Assembly: GCF_014638275.1 (NCBI RefSeq)
Contig: NZ_BMFJ01000001.1
Coordinates: 1,290,338-1,354,337, forward strand
DNA from: Primorskyibacter flagellatus
Lineage (GTDB): Bacteria; Pseudomonadota; Alphaproteobacteria; Rhodobacterales; Rhodobacteraceae
Direction: 5' to 3'
DNA length: 64,000 nt
A model generated the notes under the pieces. The model was not told the DNA's origin and did not search any database. It worked only from the letters and a program-made list of their open reading frames with translations. How positions within the stretch are numbered: position 1 is the first letter of the stretch; every line of letters starts with the position of its first letter. Shown here in pieces: positions 33,146-42,961 of this stretch. The position numbers and the translations under genes are program-made.

Positions 33146-34290
33146 GCGATGCGCTCCAGAACGGCGGAGGCGGCACCGTGGCGGACGGCCAGCGTCCCCC
33201 CGATGCCGGTGACGAAGGCGAGGTGACAGTCGGGGACCTGGACCCTGGGATGGGCCTCGCCGCGCAGCTGGCGCACGGCCTCGAGCACCTTGGTCAGGCC
33301 GCCACGGTTGACGGGGTGATTGTTGCACAGCCCGCCGCCATCTGTGTTGAAGGCCAGCTTCCCCTGCCCCGAGATCAGGTTGCCGTCGGCGACAAACGCC
33401 CCGCCCTTGCCCTTCTCGCAGAAGCCGCAGTCCTCGAGCTGCATCAGCACGGTGATTGTGAAGCTGTCGTAGATCGAGGCGTACTTGAAGTCCGACGGCT
33501 TCACCCCCGCCTCCTCCATCGCCTTCGGCCCGGTATGGACCGCGCCGGACCAGGTCAGATCGATCTTGCCGCCGTTCTGCCCCTTGATCGCCTGCGCCGC
33601 GCCCTGCAGGCGGACGTCGGGCTTGCCCAGGCTTTTCGCGATCTCGGGCGTGGTGACGATGAACGCGCCGCCGCCTTCGGAGACGACGCAGCAGTCCAGC
33701 CGGTGCAGCGGATCGGCGACCATGGGGCTGTTCACGACCTCCTCCACCGTCACGACGTTCTGCAGCATGGCATGCGGGTTGTACTGGGCATGATGCGACG
33801 CGGCGACCTTGATCCAGGCCAGCTGTTCGGAAGTCGTGCCGAATTCATGCATGTGGCGATGCGCGGCCAGCGCGTAGATGTTGGGCGGGGACCCGCCATA
33901 GGGCGTTTCCCACCCGGCTTCGGCGCCCTGCGGGCGGGGCTGCGGTTTCTCGCTGCGGGGTCGGCCGGCCAGCGTGACGAGAACCACCTTGCAGCGGCCC
34001 ATGGCGATGGCGGCGGCGGCTTCGTTCAGATGCGCGATGTAGGAGGCGCCGCCGATGTCGGTGCCGTTGAAATAGGTCAGGTTCGTCAGCCCCATGTAGT
34101 CTGCCATGGACATGACGGCAGGCGCGTCCCCGGCGCAGAAATAGCCGTCCACGTCCTCGAACGTCAGGCCCGCGTCGGCCAGCGCGCCGCGGGCGCATTC
34201 ATAGTGAAGCTGGGGGGTCGAAGTGTCCGGCGCGATGCGCAGGGGGTGTTCGTAAATGCCGACGATGCTGGCCACGCCCTTGATGGTCAA
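33142..34290 (-). CDS. Thiolase-like (SCP-x/Ltp2 type) protein, probable acyl-CoA lyase or thiolase
   Basis: 382 aa of thiolase fold. Family segments are LHYECARGALADAGL, EGGGAFIVTTPE, YDSFTITVLMQLEDCGFCEKG and GGGLCNNHPVNRGGL. Where ordinary thiolases have their nucleophilic Cys (CxSG), this protein reads NGTDIGGASYIAH with no Cys. That loss, with a coupled DUF35 partner, is what is seen in Ltp2-type retro-aldolases acting on hydroxyacyl-CoA side chains; a biosynthetic or degradative thiolase is the alternative. Substrate unknown. The start ATG at 34290 is conserved-looking (MTIKGVASIVGIYEHPLR). Confidence 0.8.
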   Translation of the reverse strand: MTIKGVASIVGIYEHPLRIAPDTSTPQLHYECARGALADAGLTFEDVDGYFCAGDAPAVMSMADYMGLTNLTYFNGTDIGGASYIAHLNEAAAAIAMGRCKVVLVTLAGRPRSEKPQPRPQGAEAGWETPYGGSPPNIYALAAHRHMHEFGTTSEQLAWIKVAASHHAQYNPHAMLQNVVTVEEVVNSPMVADPLHRLDCCVVSEGGGAFIVTTPEIAKSLGKPDVRLQGAAQAIKGQNGGKIDLTWSGAVHTGPKAMEEAGVKPSDFKYASIYDSFTITVLMQLEDCGFCEKGKGGAFVADGNLISGQGKLAFNTDGGGLCNNHPVNRGGLTKVLEAVRQLRGEAHPRVQVPDCHLAFVTGIGGTLAVRHGAASAVLERIA

Positions 34291-34396
34291 GGCTGTCTCC
34301 TCCTGTTTGTCGAGTTATCTTACCGGCGGGTCAATTGGTGTCCAGCGCATTTGCATGACGAATGCATGTAGTTGTCGGGGGACCGGTGTCCGGGCG

Positions 34397-34511
34397 CCGT
34401 CATCCTCGGGCTTGACCAGGGGAGGTCTATCCACCCCTCCCATCCGTCATCCTCGGACTTGATCCGAGGATCTCTGACCGGGGAGATCCTCGGATCAAGT
34501 CCGAGGATGAT
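34397..34511. repeat. Composite inverted repeat, family 1, copy 5 (three modules)
   Basis: A broken module at 34397-34430 is followed by a tight pair at 34444-34474 and 34482-34511 separated by only about 7 bp, so the pair could form one long hairpin. It is in the 356-bp gap between the divergent thiolase-like and dcd genes; nothing else was recognised in the gap. Confidence 0.85.
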
Positions 34512-34646
34512 GCCTTCTGCCACCCAAACCGTCCAACCCGTCTCTCTCCCGCTTGCGGCGCACCGGCGCACCAGCGCATCACCCCGACCCGCCTTCCCTT
34601 TGCCACAACCCCGGCGTAACGTGGCCCGCGAGTTTCAGGAGACCCC

Positions 34647-35723
34647 ATGACCGGCATCATTCCCAGCCAGCACCTGCGCGAGATGATTGCGCGTGGCGAC
34701 ATCTCCGGCAGCCCCGCCATCACCGAGGAACAGATCCAGCCGGCGAGCCTCGACCTCAGGATCGGCACGTCGGCTTACCGTGTAAGGGCGTCGTTCCTGA
34801 CCGGCGCGGGCCGCACGGTGGCGGACCGGCTGGCGGAGTTCGAGATGCACCGCATCGACCTCTCCGACGGGGCGGTGCTGGAAAAGGGCTGCGTCTATGT
34901 CGTGCCGCTGATGGAATCGCTGCGCCTGCCGGGCGGCGTGCAGGCGGTCGCTAATGCCAAGAGCTCGACCGGGCGGCTGGACCTGCTGACCCGGACCATC
35001 GTCGACGGCGGCACGGAATTCGACCGGATCCCGGGCGGTTACACCGGCCCGCTCTATGCGGAGATCTGCCCGCGCAGCTTCTCTGTCCTCGTCCGGCCTG
35101 GCATGCGGCTGAACCAGATCCGGTTCCGCGCCGGGGAGGCGCGGCTGTCGGACAAGGACCTGCGCCTGCTGCATCAGCGGGTGCCGCTGGTGCCGGACAT
35201 GCCGGTGATCGAGGACGGGCTGGGTTTCTCTGTCGACCTCACGCCGGGAGAGGACGGGCTGGTCGGGTATCGCGCGAAGCCGCATACCGGGGTGATCGAC
35301 CTTGACCTGATAAACCATTACGATCCCACGGAATACTGGGATCGCGTGCGGACGGACAAAGGGCGGATCATCCTCGACCCCGGCGCCTTCTACATCCTCG
35401 TCAGCCGCGAGTCCGTGACCATTCCGCCCGACCATGCGGCAGAGATGTCGCCCTACCTCGCCATGGTCGGCGAATTCCGCGTGCATTACGCCGGGTTCTT
35501 CGATCCGGGCTTCGGTCACGACGCGGCCGGCGGCGCCGGATCGCGCGGGGTGCTGGAGGTGCGCTGCCACGAGGCGCCCTTTGTGCTGGAACACGGGCAG
35601 ATCGTGGGACGTCTGCTCTACGAACGCATGGCACAGCAGCCCGAGACGCTGTACGGCGCGGGCATCGCGTCGAATTATCAGGGTCAGGGGCTCAAGCTGG
35701 CGAAGCATTTCCGGAGCGGTTAG
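34647..35723 (+). CDS. dcd: 2'-deoxycytidine 5'-triphosphate deaminase
   Basis: 358 aa, about twice the length of E. coli Dcd, as usual in alphaproteobacteria: two trimeric-dUTPase-like domains in tandem (about 1-175 and 180-358). Motifs are QIQPASLDLRIG near residue 30 and NAKSSTGRLDLLTR, with the second half ending GQIVGRLLYERMAQ. It deaminates dCTP to dUTP for dTTP synthesis. A clear SD (CAGGAGACCCC) precedes the ATG. Confidence 0.9.
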   Translation: MTGIIPSQHLREMIARGDISGSPAITEEQIQPASLDLRIGTSAYRVRASFLTGAGRTVADRLAEFEMHRIDLSDGAVLEKGCVYVVPLMESLRLPGGVQAVANAKSSTGRLDLLTRTIVDGGTEFDRIPGGYTGPLYAEICPRSFSVLVRPGMRLNQIRFRAGEARLSDKDLRLLHQRVPLVPDMPVIEDGLGFSVDLTPGEDGLVGYRAKPHTGVIDLDLINHYDPTEYWDRVRTDKGRIILDPGAFYILVSRESVTIPPDHAAEMSPYLAMVGEFRVHYAGFFDPGFGHDAAGGAGSRGVLEVRCHEAPFVLEHGQIVGRLLYERMAQQPETLYGAGIASNYQGQGLKLAKHFRSG

Positions 35724-35774
35724 AACCTCTCTCACAGCCTGAGCTTTGCCCCCTAACAGACTGATCCGAATTAT

Positions 35775-36920
35775 ATGATTTCCAGACCCATCCTCCTGCT
35801 GACCGCCGCGATCGCCGTGGTCGGGGCCAATTCCATGGTGCTTGCGCCGATCACCGGGGCGGTTGCGCGCGACCTTGGCGGCGATCCGGCGGACATGGTG
35901 CTGGCCGCCGCCGCCTACGGGCTGACGACGGCGATCTCGGCGGTGTTCCTGGCGCCGAGGGCGGACGTGATCGGACCGCACCGGGCGCTCTACCAGTCGG
36001 TGCTGATCCTGCTCGGCTCCATGGTGGCGTCGGTGTTCGCCTCCTCGCTGCTGATGCTGGCGCTAGCGCAGGCCTTCGGCGGGATCGGCGCGGGCATGGC
36101 GATCCCGTCGATCTACGCCCTGGCCCCGCAACTGGGCCCGAAGGGAGAGGAAAAGCGCACAATGGGCCTTGTCCTGTCGGGCTGGACGCTGGCGCTGGTC
36201 GGCGGAGTCGCGGCCTCCGGCTTCCTCGCGGAGTGGGCCGGGTGGCGTTCGGTTTACACTGTACTTGCCGTTGCCCTTGTTGCCGTTTTCATCGCGATGC
36301 ACCGGATCGACATCACTGTCGACATGTCCCGCGCGCGCCCGACCTCCCCGCTCACGGCGCTGCGCGTACCGGGCATCGGGCGGGGCCTGTTCGCCGCCGG
36401 GGCGCTGATGCTCGGCTTCTACGGCACCTACGCCTTCATGGGCGCGCATGTGCATGACGCGCTTGGTCTCGGCACGGACGGCGCGGGGCTGGTCACGCTG
36501 CTTTACGGGACCGGGTTCGGGCTGGCGGCGCTGATCGACAGGTATGTCGACCGCCTGCCGGCGCGGGTTGCGGGCATGGTCGCCTTCTCCGGCCTGACGG
36601 CGGTCTACCTCGCGCAGGCCGTCGTCGGCACCGTCTTCGTGGCGCTGGTGGTCGTCGCGCTGGTCTGGGGCGTGGCGCAGCACCTCGGGCTGAACTTCGT
36701 GGTGTCGCGGCTCGCCGGACTGGACGCGTCGCAGAGGGGCGCGGTGCTGGGCCTGAACTCCGCCGTGACCTACCTGGCTGTGACCGGGGGCGCGCTGGCG
36801 TTCCGTCCGGTCTATGACGCGGGCGGTCTGATGCTGTGCAACCTTCTCTCGGCGCTCTGCGTGGCGGCGGCGGTGGTAGAGAGCCTGACCGCGCGGGATG
36901 TGGCACCGGCGCGGGGATAG
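35775..36920 (+). CDS. MFS-type transporter
   Basis: 381 aa with about 12 hydrophobic helices and the MFS loop [16 protein letters not shown] between helices 2 and 3 (degenerate motif A), plus [17 protein letters not shown] in helix 4. Drug/metabolite efflux type; substrate unknown. It starts 51 bp after dcd and ends 68 bp before argS on the same strand. Confidence 0.82.
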   Translation: MISRPILLLTAAIAVVGANSMVLAPITGAVARDLGGDPADMVLAAAAYGLTTAISAVFLAPRADVIGPHRALYQSVLILLGSMVASVFASSLLMLALAQAFGGIGAGMAIPSIYALAPQLGPKGEEKRTMGLVLSGWTLALVGGVAASGFLAEWAGWRSVYTVLAVALVAVFIAMHRIDITVDMSRARPTSPLTALRVPGIGRGLFAAGALMLGFYGTYAFMGAHVHDALGLGTDGAGLVTLLYGTGFGLAALIDRYVDRLPARVAGMVAFSGLTAVYLAQAVVGTVFVALVVVALVWGVAQHLGLNFVVSRLAGLDASQRGAVLGLNSAVTYLAVTGGALAFRPVYDAGGLMLCNLLSALCVAAAVVESLTARDVAPARG

Positions 36921-36988
36921 GCGCAACCGGCCCCGTTGACGCGCCGCCCCTCCGTGATAAACCCGCAGCGATCGAAAGGACGGCCCCG

Positions 36989-38734
36989 ATGAACCTGTTT
37001 GCCGATATCCGTGGCGCTGTGACCGACGCCCTGAACGCCATGATGGCGGAAGGCGCGCTGCCCGGCGGGCTGGACCTCAGCGCCGTGACCGTGGAACCGC
37101 CGCGCGACGCGGGGCATGGCGACATGGCCACCAACGCCGCCATGGTGCTGGCCAAACCCGCCGGCAAGAAGCCCCGCGACATCGCGGAGGCGCTCGCCGC
37201 GAAGCTCGGCTCCGACCCGCGCATCACCTCGACGGAGGTCGCCGGACCGGGGTTCCTCAACCTGCGGATCGACCCGAAGGCCTGGGCCGGCGTGATCGCC
37301 GCGGTGCTGGCGGACGGACCGCAGTACGGGCGTTCCGACATGGGCCAGGGCCTGAAGGTGAACGTGGAATACGTCTCCGCCAACCCGACCGGCCCGCTTC
37401 ACGTCGGCCACACGCGGGGCGCGGTGTTCGGCGATGCGCTGGCCTCCCTGCTCGATTACGCGGGTTATGACGTTACGCGCGAATACTACATCAACGACGG
37501 CGGCGCGCAGGTCGATGTGCTCGCGCGGTCGGTCTACCTGCGCTATCTCGAAGCCCACGGGCAGGAGGTCGTGTTCGAAGGCGGCACCTATCCCGGCGAC
37601 TACCTGATCGCGGTCGGCGAGGCGCTGAAGGACAAGGTCGGGGACGAGTTCGTCGACAAGGGCGAACAGTACTGGCTGGCCGAGGTGCGCGACTTCGCGA
37701 CCGAGGCGATGATGGAGCTGATCCGCGAGGATCTCTCCCTGCTGAACGTGAAGATGGACCGGTTCTTCTCGGAAAAATCGCTTTACGGCACCGGCAAGAT
37801 CGAGGCCGCGATCGACGACCTGAAGGGCAAGGGCCTGATCTATCGCGGCGTGCTGGAACCGCCCAAGGGCAAGGTGCCCGAGGACTGGGAGCCGCGCGAA
37901 CAGACGCTGTTCCGCTCAACCGACCACGGCGACGACGTGGACCGCCCGATCATGAAGTCGGACGGCTCCTGGACCTATTTCGCGCCCGACATCGCCTATC
38001 ATTACGACAAGATCTCGCGCGGGTATGACCTGCTGATCGACGTCTTCGGCGCGGATCACGGCGGCTATGTCAAACGGATGAAGTCGGCGGTCTCGGCCCT
38101 GTCGGACGGGCGTGTGCCGGTGGACATCAAGCTCTGCCAGCTGGTGAAGCTGTTCAAGAACGGCGAGCCGTTCAAGATGTCCAAGCGCGCCGGCACCTTC
38201 ATCACCCTGCGCGACGTGGTGGACGAGGTCGGGCCGGACGTGACCCGTTTCGTCATGCTGACCCGCAAGAACGACGCACCGCTCGACTTCGATTTCGACA
38301 AGGTGCTGGAGCAGAGCCGCGAGAACCCGGTGTTCTACGTGCAGTATGCCCATGCCCGCGTCTCCTCTGTCATGCGCAAGGCGGCCGAAGCCGGGATCGC
38401 CCATGACGACGCCACGCTTGCCGCGACCGATCTCGCCGCGCTGAGCGACGAGGCGGAGCTTGCAGTCGCCAAGAAGCTGGCCGAATGGCCCCGGCTGGTG
38501 GAGATCGCGGCGCGCACGAACGAACCGCACCGGGTGGCCTTCTACCTCTATGAACTGGCCGGCGACTTCCATACCTTGTGGAACCGGGGCAACGAACGTC
38601 ACGATCTGCGCTTCTTCCAGGAAGGCAACGCAGCCGCGACGCAGGCAAAACTGGCCCTTCCGCGTGCCGTGGCCGTTGTCATTTCCGCTGGTCTTGCTAT
38701 CCTTGGCGTAACCCCCGTGGACGAGATGCGCTAA
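36989..38734 (+). CDS. argS: Arginyl-tRNA synthetase
   Basis: 581-aa class Ia synthetase. N-terminal Add-1 domain (tRNA D-loop binding), HIGH region [15 protein letters not shown] (about 130), KMSKS-like [13 protein letters not shown] (about 395), and the C-terminal DALR anticodon domain with [16 protein letters not shown]. The start at 36989 (MNLFADIRG) has GAAAGGA upstream and avoids a long out-of-place extension into the MFS gene. Confidence 0.97.
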   Translation: MNLFADIRGAVTDALNAMMAEGALPGGLDLSAVTVEPPRDAGHGDMATNAAMVLAKPAGKKPRDIAEALAAKLGSDPRITSTEVAGPGFLNLRIDPKAWAGVIAAVLADGPQYGRSDMGQGLKVNVEYVSANPTGPLHVGHTRGAVFGDALASLLDYAGYDVTREYYINDGGAQVDVLARSVYLRYLEAHGQEVVFEGGTYPGDYLIAVGEALKDKVGDEFVDKGEQYWLAEVRDFATEAMMELIREDLSLLNVKMDRFFSEKSLYGTGKIEAAIDDLKGKGLIYRGVLEPPKGKVPEDWEPREQTLFRSTDHGDDVDRPIMKSDGSWTYFAPDIAYHYDKISRGYDLLIDVFGADHGGYVKRMKSAVSALSDGRVPVDIKLCQLVKLFKNGEPFKMSKRAGTFITLRDVVDEVGPDVTRFVMLTRKNDAPLDFDFDKVLEQSRENPVFYVQYAHARVSSVMRKAAEAGIAHDDATLAATDLAALSDEAELAVAKKLAEWPRLVEIAARTNEPHRVAFYLYELAGDFHTLWNRGNERHDLRFFQEGNAAATQAKLALPRAVAVVISAGLAILGVTPVDEMR

Positions 38735-38805
38735 CCGCACCGCCACGACCGGGTCGAGCAGTCAAGGATCCGCAGCGGGAGAACTCGCGCGGCATGAGGG
38801 GCGAA

Positions 38806-39816
38806 ATGGCAGAATTGCAGGCGGAGCCCGGCCGCGCGGAGGCGGTCGCATCCATCAGGACCATCGTGAATCTGAGCGGCGGACTCGTGTCCATCGGTCT
38901 CATGGTGGCGGTTGGAGTCTGGGGTTACCGGACCATGGTGCGCGACGTGTCCGACGTGCCGGTGGTCCATGCTGCAAAGGATCCGATGCGGGTCGCGCCT
39001 GAGGATCCGGGCGGCGCGCTCGGCGGCAACATGGGTCTCGCCGTGAACAAGGTCGCCGCCGAAGGACTGGCCGAGAAACCCGCCGACCGCCTGATCCTCG
39101 CCCCTGCGCCGGTGCGCCTGTCGCCGGAGGATGAATCGAGCCGCGTGATGCAGGAAATCATCGCCGCGGAGGAACGCGCCGCCCGCGCGCAGGAGGCCGC
39201 AGATGCCGGTCTGCTGGAAGACGGTGATTCTGCGTCAGAGGCCGAACCCGAGGGCACCGACGCCCTTGTCGCCCGCCTGATGAAGGATGCGGAACCCTTC
39301 GCGCCGGAAAAACTTCAGGCCGTCTCCGCCGACACCGACATCGCCCGCGCCCTGCTGCACGCCCAGGAACAGATCGACAGCGAGGCCGTGACCGAAGAGG
39401 AACCGACGGAAGCCGCGTTCACCCCGGAAAGCGACGACATCCCCGTGCAGTCCCTCCGCCCGCGCATGCGCCCCGGTGCCAACAGCCCGACCGGGCCGGA
39501 GGTCATGATCGCCGCGCCGACCCCGATCCAGCCCTCGCTGGACGTCGATCCCGCGACCATCGAACCGGGCACGCGGCTGGCGCAGCTTGGCGCCTACGAC
39601 TCGGTCGAGACCGCCAACAAGGAATGGGACCGCTTTGCCTCGCGCTTCCGCGACTACATGACGGACAAGAAACGGGTGATCCAGAAAGCCTCCTCCGGCG
39701 GGCGGACCTTCTACCGGCTGCGGGTCATGGGCTTTGACGACATTGCCGAGGCGCGCTATTTCTGCGCCGCCCTGCTGGCCGAGAAGGCGGAGTGCATCCC
39801 CGTGGTGTTCAAATGA
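38806..39816 (+). CDS. SPOR-domain inner-membrane protein
   Basis: 336 aa. A short cytoplasmic N-terminus is followed by one membrane helix (NLSGGLVSIGLMVAVGVWGY, about residues 20-40), then a long acidic Ala/Glu/Pro-rich periplasmic stalk and a C-terminal SPOR domain (about 255-336: TRLAQLGAYDSVETANKEW, then RTFYRLRVMGFDDIAEARYFC). SPOR domains bind denuded peptidoglycan glycans at the division site. Start 38806 has GAGGGG 5 bases ahead; an ATG at 38794 is the alternative. Its stop overlaps the nagZ start. The argS-SPOR-nagZ-scpAB order is conserved in the group. Confidence 0.9.
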   Translation: MAELQAEPGRAEAVASIRTIVNLSGGLVSIGLMVAVGVWGYRTMVRDVSDVPVVHAAKDPMRVAPEDPGGALGGNMGLAVNKVAAEGLAEKPADRLILAPAPVRLSPEDESSRVMQEIIAAEERAARAQEAADAGLLEDGDSASEAEPEGTDALVARLMKDAEPFAPEKLQAVSADTDIARALLHAQEQIDSEAVTEEEPTEAAFTPESDDIPVQSLRPRMRPGANSPTGPEVMIAAPTPIQPSLDVDPATIEPGTRLAQLGAYDSVETANKEWDRFASRFRDYMTDKKRVIQKASSGGRTFYRLRVMGFDDIAEARYFCAALLAEKAECIPVVFK

Positions 39817-40817
39817 CATTCGGCGCCACGATCCTCGATGCCGAGGGACTGGAGCTCACGCCCGACGAAACCGCCTTCTTCCGCGAGGCCGATCCCTTCG
39901 GTTTCATCCTATTCGCCCGCAATATCGACGGGGCCGAACAGCTGCATGCGCTGTGCTCCCAGATGCGCGAGGCCGTCGGCCGCGACGCCCCGATCCTGAT
40001 CGACCAGGAAGGCGGCCGGGTGCAGCGCCTCCGCCCGCCGCTGGCGCGGGAGTGGGAGCCGCCGCTCGACTTCACCGTTCGTGCCGGGGACAAGGCCGCG
40101 CAGGCGATGTACCTGCGCTACCTCATCACGGCGCTCGAACTGCGCAGCTACGGTATCGACGTGAACTGCGCGCCGATGGTTGACGTGCCACGCCCCGACA
40201 CCCATGCCTTCCTGACGAACCGCTGCTACGGCGGCACCCCTGCCGCCGCCGCCGGACTGGGCCGCGCCGTGGCCATGGGGCTGATGGCGGGCGGCGTGCT
40301 GCCGGTGGTCAAGCATATCCCCGGTCACGGCGCCGCCACCGCGGACAGCCATTTCGACCTGCCGGTGGTTCCGGTGCCCGCCGAAACGCTGGATGCCGTC
40401 GACTTCGCCCCCTTCAAGGTGCTCAACGACCTGCCCATGGCGATGACCGCTCATGTGGTCTACGAGGCCTTCGACAGCCGCCCCGCCACCCTGTCGCCGC
40501 GCATGATCCAGGTGATCCGCAACGATATCGGCTTTGACGGGCTGCTGATGACCGACGACATCTCCATGAAGGCGCTGACGGGCACCAAGGCCGAGATCAC
40601 GCGGGACTCGCTGGCCGCCGGCTGCGACGTCGTCCTGCTCTGCAACGCCACCCTCGCCGACCGGCAGGAGGTGGCGGAGGCCGCCGGACGCATGGGTCCC
40701 TCCGCCCAGGCCCGCGCGGACCGTGCGCTCGCCATGCGCGATCAGGCCGCCGAGGTTGACATTCGCGCCGCCGAAGAGAAGCTTGAGGCTCTCTTGCGCG
40801 GCCGGGGTGATGTCTGA
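39813..40817 (+). CDS. nagZ: Beta-N-acetylhexosaminidase NagZ (peptidoglycan recycling)
   Basis: 334-aa GH3 enzyme. Motifs are ILIDQEGGRVQRLRPP, VNCAPMVDVPRP, the catalytic acid/base loop VKHIPGHGAATADSHFDLP and the nucleophile Asp in GLLMTDDISMKAL. It removes GlcNAc from anhydromuropeptides in the cytoplasm. The ATG at 39813 overlaps the preceding stop (ATGA), and the gene overlaps scpA by 8 bp. Confidence 0.95.
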   Translation: MTFGATILDAEGLELTPDETAFFREADPFGFILFARNIDGAEQLHALCSQMREAVGRDAPILIDQEGGRVQRLRPPLAREWEPPLDFTVRAGDKAAQAMYLRYLITALELRSYGIDVNCAPMVDVPRPDTHAFLTNRCYGGTPAAAAGLGRAVAMGLMAGGVLPVVKHIPGHGAATADSHFDLPVVPVPAETLDAVDFAPFKVLNDLPMAMTAHVVYEAFDSRPATLSPRMIQVIRNDIGFDGLLMTDDISMKALTGTKAEITRDSLAAGCDVVLLCNATLADRQEVAEAAGRMGPSAQARADRALAMRDQAAEVDIRAAEEKLEALLRGRGDV

Positions 40818-41610
40818 AGACCAGGTGAACCAGAACAGCGACCAGATCAGCGTGTCGGAGCGGCTCGCCGCCGAGGCGCTGATCGTCGACGTGGACGGTT
40901 TCGAGGGTCCGCTCGACATCCTGCTGACGCTGGCGCGCACGCAGAAGGTCGACCTGCTCAAGATTTCCGTCCTGCACCTTGCCGAACAGTATCTCGTCTT
41001 CGTCGAGAAGGCCAAGGAGCTGCGGATCGAGCTGGCCGCAGACTACCTCGTGATGGCCGCCTGGCTGGCGTTCCTGAAGTCGCGCCTCCTCCTCCCCCCC
41101 GATCCGGCAGAGGACGGCCCGACCGGCGAAGACCTTGCCGCGCATCTCGCCTTCCAGCTGGAACGGCTGGCCGCGATGCGCGACGTGGCCGCCCGGCTGA
41201 TGGCCCGCGACCAGCTGGGCCGCGACTTCTTTGCCCGCGGCGTGCCCGAGGGGGTGGAACGGGTGCGGCGGATCGAATATTCCGCGAACCTGCTGGACCT
41301 GATGCAGGCCTACGCCCGCATCCGGACCCGCGACGAATTCCGCCCCTTCGTGATGGACCGCGACAATGTCTTCACCATGGAACAGGCGCTCGAGCGCATG
41401 CGCCCGATGATCGGGTTCGCCGGGCAGTGGACCGACATCCTGTCCTACCTGCCGCAGGGCTGGGACATGGATCCGGGCCGACGCCGCTCTGCCACCGCCG
41501 CCACTTTTGCCGCCGCGCTGGAACTGGTGAAGGAAGGCCATGCGGAGGTGCGCCAGTCCGAAACCTTCGCGCCGATCCAGCTGCGCCACCGGAAACGCGC
41601 CGATGACTGA
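40810..41610 (+). CDS. scpA: Segregation and condensation protein A
   Basis: 266-aa kleisin of the SMC condensin. The N-terminal VDGFEGPLDILLTLARTQKVD is diagnostic, followed by the long helix LAADYLVMAAWLAFLKSRLLL; the C-terminal winged helix carries the ELVKEGHAEVRQSETFAPI ending. The start overlaps the nagZ end by 8 bp and the end overlaps scpB by 8 bp, so translation is coupled through all three genes. Confidence 0.95.
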   Translation: MSEDQVNQNSDQISVSERLAAEALIVDVDGFEGPLDILLTLARTQKVDLLKISVLHLAEQYLVFVEKAKELRIELAADYLVMAAWLAFLKSRLLLPPDPAEDGPTGEDLAAHLAFQLERLAAMRDVAARLMARDQLGRDFFARGVPEGVERVRRIEYSANLLDLMQAYARIRTRDEFRPFVMDRDNVFTMEQALERMRPMIGFAGQWTDILSYLPQGWDMDPGRRRSATAATFAAALELVKEGHAEVRQSETFAPIQLRHRKRADD

Positions 41611-42265
41611 AGAGGCGACGGAAACCGAACCGCTGTTCGACGCGCCCGAGATGGCCGAGCAGGAGCGCATGGTGGAAGCGATCCTCTTCGCCTCGGCAGA
41701 GCCGGTGACGGTGGCCGACATGACCGCGCGCATGCCGCATGGCTGCGACGCGGCCGCCGCACTGGCCCTGCTCAGGGCGCGGTACGAGGGGCGCGGCGTG
41801 CGGGTCGTGCAGGTCGGGGAAAGCTGGGCAATCCGCACCGCGCCGGACCTCGGCCACCTGCTCCAGAAAGAGACGGTGGAGATGCGAAAGCTCTCCCGCG
41901 CCGCGATCGAGACGCTGGCCATCATCGCCTACCACCAGCCCGTCACACGGGCGGAGATCGAGGAAATCCGCGGCGTCTCCGTTTCTCGCGGAACGGTCGA
42001 TCTGCTGATCGAGATGGAGTGGATCCGCTTCGGCCGCCGCCGCATGACTCCGGGCCGCCCGGTGACCTTCGTGGTGACGCCCGCCTTCCTCGACCACTTC
42101 GGGCTCGAGACCGCGCGCGACCTGCCGGGCCTGAAGGAACTGCGCGCCGCCGGCCTGCTGGACAACCGCCCCCCGCCCGGCCTGTCGGAGCTCGACGCGC
42201 CGGAAGAAGAGGAAGAGGTCTTCGACGACGAGGGTCAGGAGGACATGTTCGGCGACGGCGAATAG
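41603..42265 (+). CDS. scpB: Segregation and condensation protein B
   Basis: 220 aa. Tandem winged helices: MVEAILFASAEPVTVADM and RAAIETLAIIAYHQPVTRAEI, then RGVSVSRGTVDLLIEMEWIR, which is the ScpB signature. An acidic tail (DAPEEEEEVFDDEGQEDMF) extends the C-terminus. It works with ScpA and SMC. In related genomes tatA usually follows; here a 696-bp repeat-filled gap follows instead. Confidence 0.95.
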   Translation: MTEEATETEPLFDAPEMAEQERMVEAILFASAEPVTVADMTARMPHGCDAAAALALLRARYEGRGVRVVQVGESWAIRTAPDLGHLLQKETVEMRKLSRAAIETLAIIAYHQPVTRAEIEEIRGVSVSRGTVDLLIEMEWIRFGRRRMTPGRPVTFVVTPAFLDHFGLETARDLPGLKELRAAGLLDNRPPPGLSELDAPEEEEEVFDDEGQEDMFGDGE

Positions 42266-42337
42266 CCCGATGCGCCGTTTCCGGAGGCTTCGGTGTGCCC
42301 CGTCGCCATCCCTCTCGGCCCCGTCCCCACGCCCTCG

Positions 42338-42367
42338 TCAACCTCGCACCTGGTCCGAGGATCTCCC
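42338..42367 (+). repeat. Degenerate single module of repeat family 1
   Basis: CGTCAACCTCGCACCTGGTCCGAGGATCTCC-like sequence resembles the left module of family 1 with mismatches. Further decayed traces lie at about 42480-42530. It is part of the 696-bp non-coding stretch 42266-42961 after scpB, which consists mostly of old repeat copies. Confidence 0.55.
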
Positions 42368-42400
42368 AGACGTCCCGTATCTGCACCGCAGGGCAAGCCT

Positions 42401-42440
42401 CCTCACCCCACCCCTCTCCCCCGCGGGGGAGAGGGAGCAA
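42401..42440 (+). repeat. Palindromic repeat, family 3, copy 1
   Basis: CCTCACCCCA is followed by a perfect 24-bp palindrome at 42412-42435 (CCCTCTCCCCC, GC, GGGGGAGAGGG) and then AGCAACGTCGGCGCAGGGCCGG. Copies 2 and 3 are at 42673 and 45123. Confidence 0.8.
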
Positions 42441-42672
42441 CGTCGGCGCAGGGCCGGAGAGCGTCGAGCACATTGGACCCTGATACGAGGATCTCTTTTC
42501 ATGAGGGTACCCGGTACAAGTCCGACGAAGACAGTAATCCGGGAGGTCAGGAGACGCTCGAACAGCGTCCGAGGGTGACAGCGGCACAGCGCGTCAAAGC
42601 CCCCCGCGTAAAGGGGGAAGACGGCATCCTGGGGCGACCTCGTCCGGCGCAGCGCCCCGCAGCGCCATCCGG

Positions 42673-42732
42673 CCCCCTCGCCCCAACCCTCTCCCCCAAG
42701 GAGAAGAGGGTGCCACGTCGGCACGGGGCCGG
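42673..42732 (+). repeat. Palindromic repeat, family 3, copy 2
   Basis: CCCCCTCGCCCCAACCCTCT then CCCCCAAGGAGAAGAGGG, followed by TGCCACGTCGGCACGGGGCCGG, which matches the sequence after copy 1. Same orientation as copy 1. Confidence 0.75.
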
Positions 42733-42793
42733 ACATCATCCTGCACCTTGGCCGCACCCCATCCCCAGTGCCACAGACCAGCCCCCCTGAAAC

Positions 42794-42907
42794 ACGTCAT
42801 CCTCGGACCTGATCCGAGGATCTCTTGCACGCGTGAACCCGGTCCAATTCCGAGCACGACAGCGTTGCGCAACATCGGCCAACCCTCGGATCACGTCCGG
42901 GGGCGAC
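42794..42907. repeat. Composite repeat, family 1, copy 6
   Basis: A perfect left module occupies 42794-42825 (CCTCGGACCTGATCCGAGG). The partner modules at about 42841-42860 and 42881-42907 are heavily mutated. It is next to the 3' end of the antiporter gene. Confidence 0.75.
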
Positions 42908-42961
42908 AGCACCACTGAGCCCCCGCCCCCACACCCTCGCCCGCCGGAACGCACCCCGCCA

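Noticed and set aside
33142..34290. Simple call as acetyl-CoA C-acetyltransferase
   Set aside because: The nucleophilic Cys is not in its usual place and the gene is coupled to a DUF35 partner, so a specific thiolase name would be over-stated.
42270..42790. Several overlapping open frames in the gap after scpB
   Set aside because: They are Arg/Pro/Ser-rich, run through family 1 and family 3 repeats, lack SD sites and resemble no protein.
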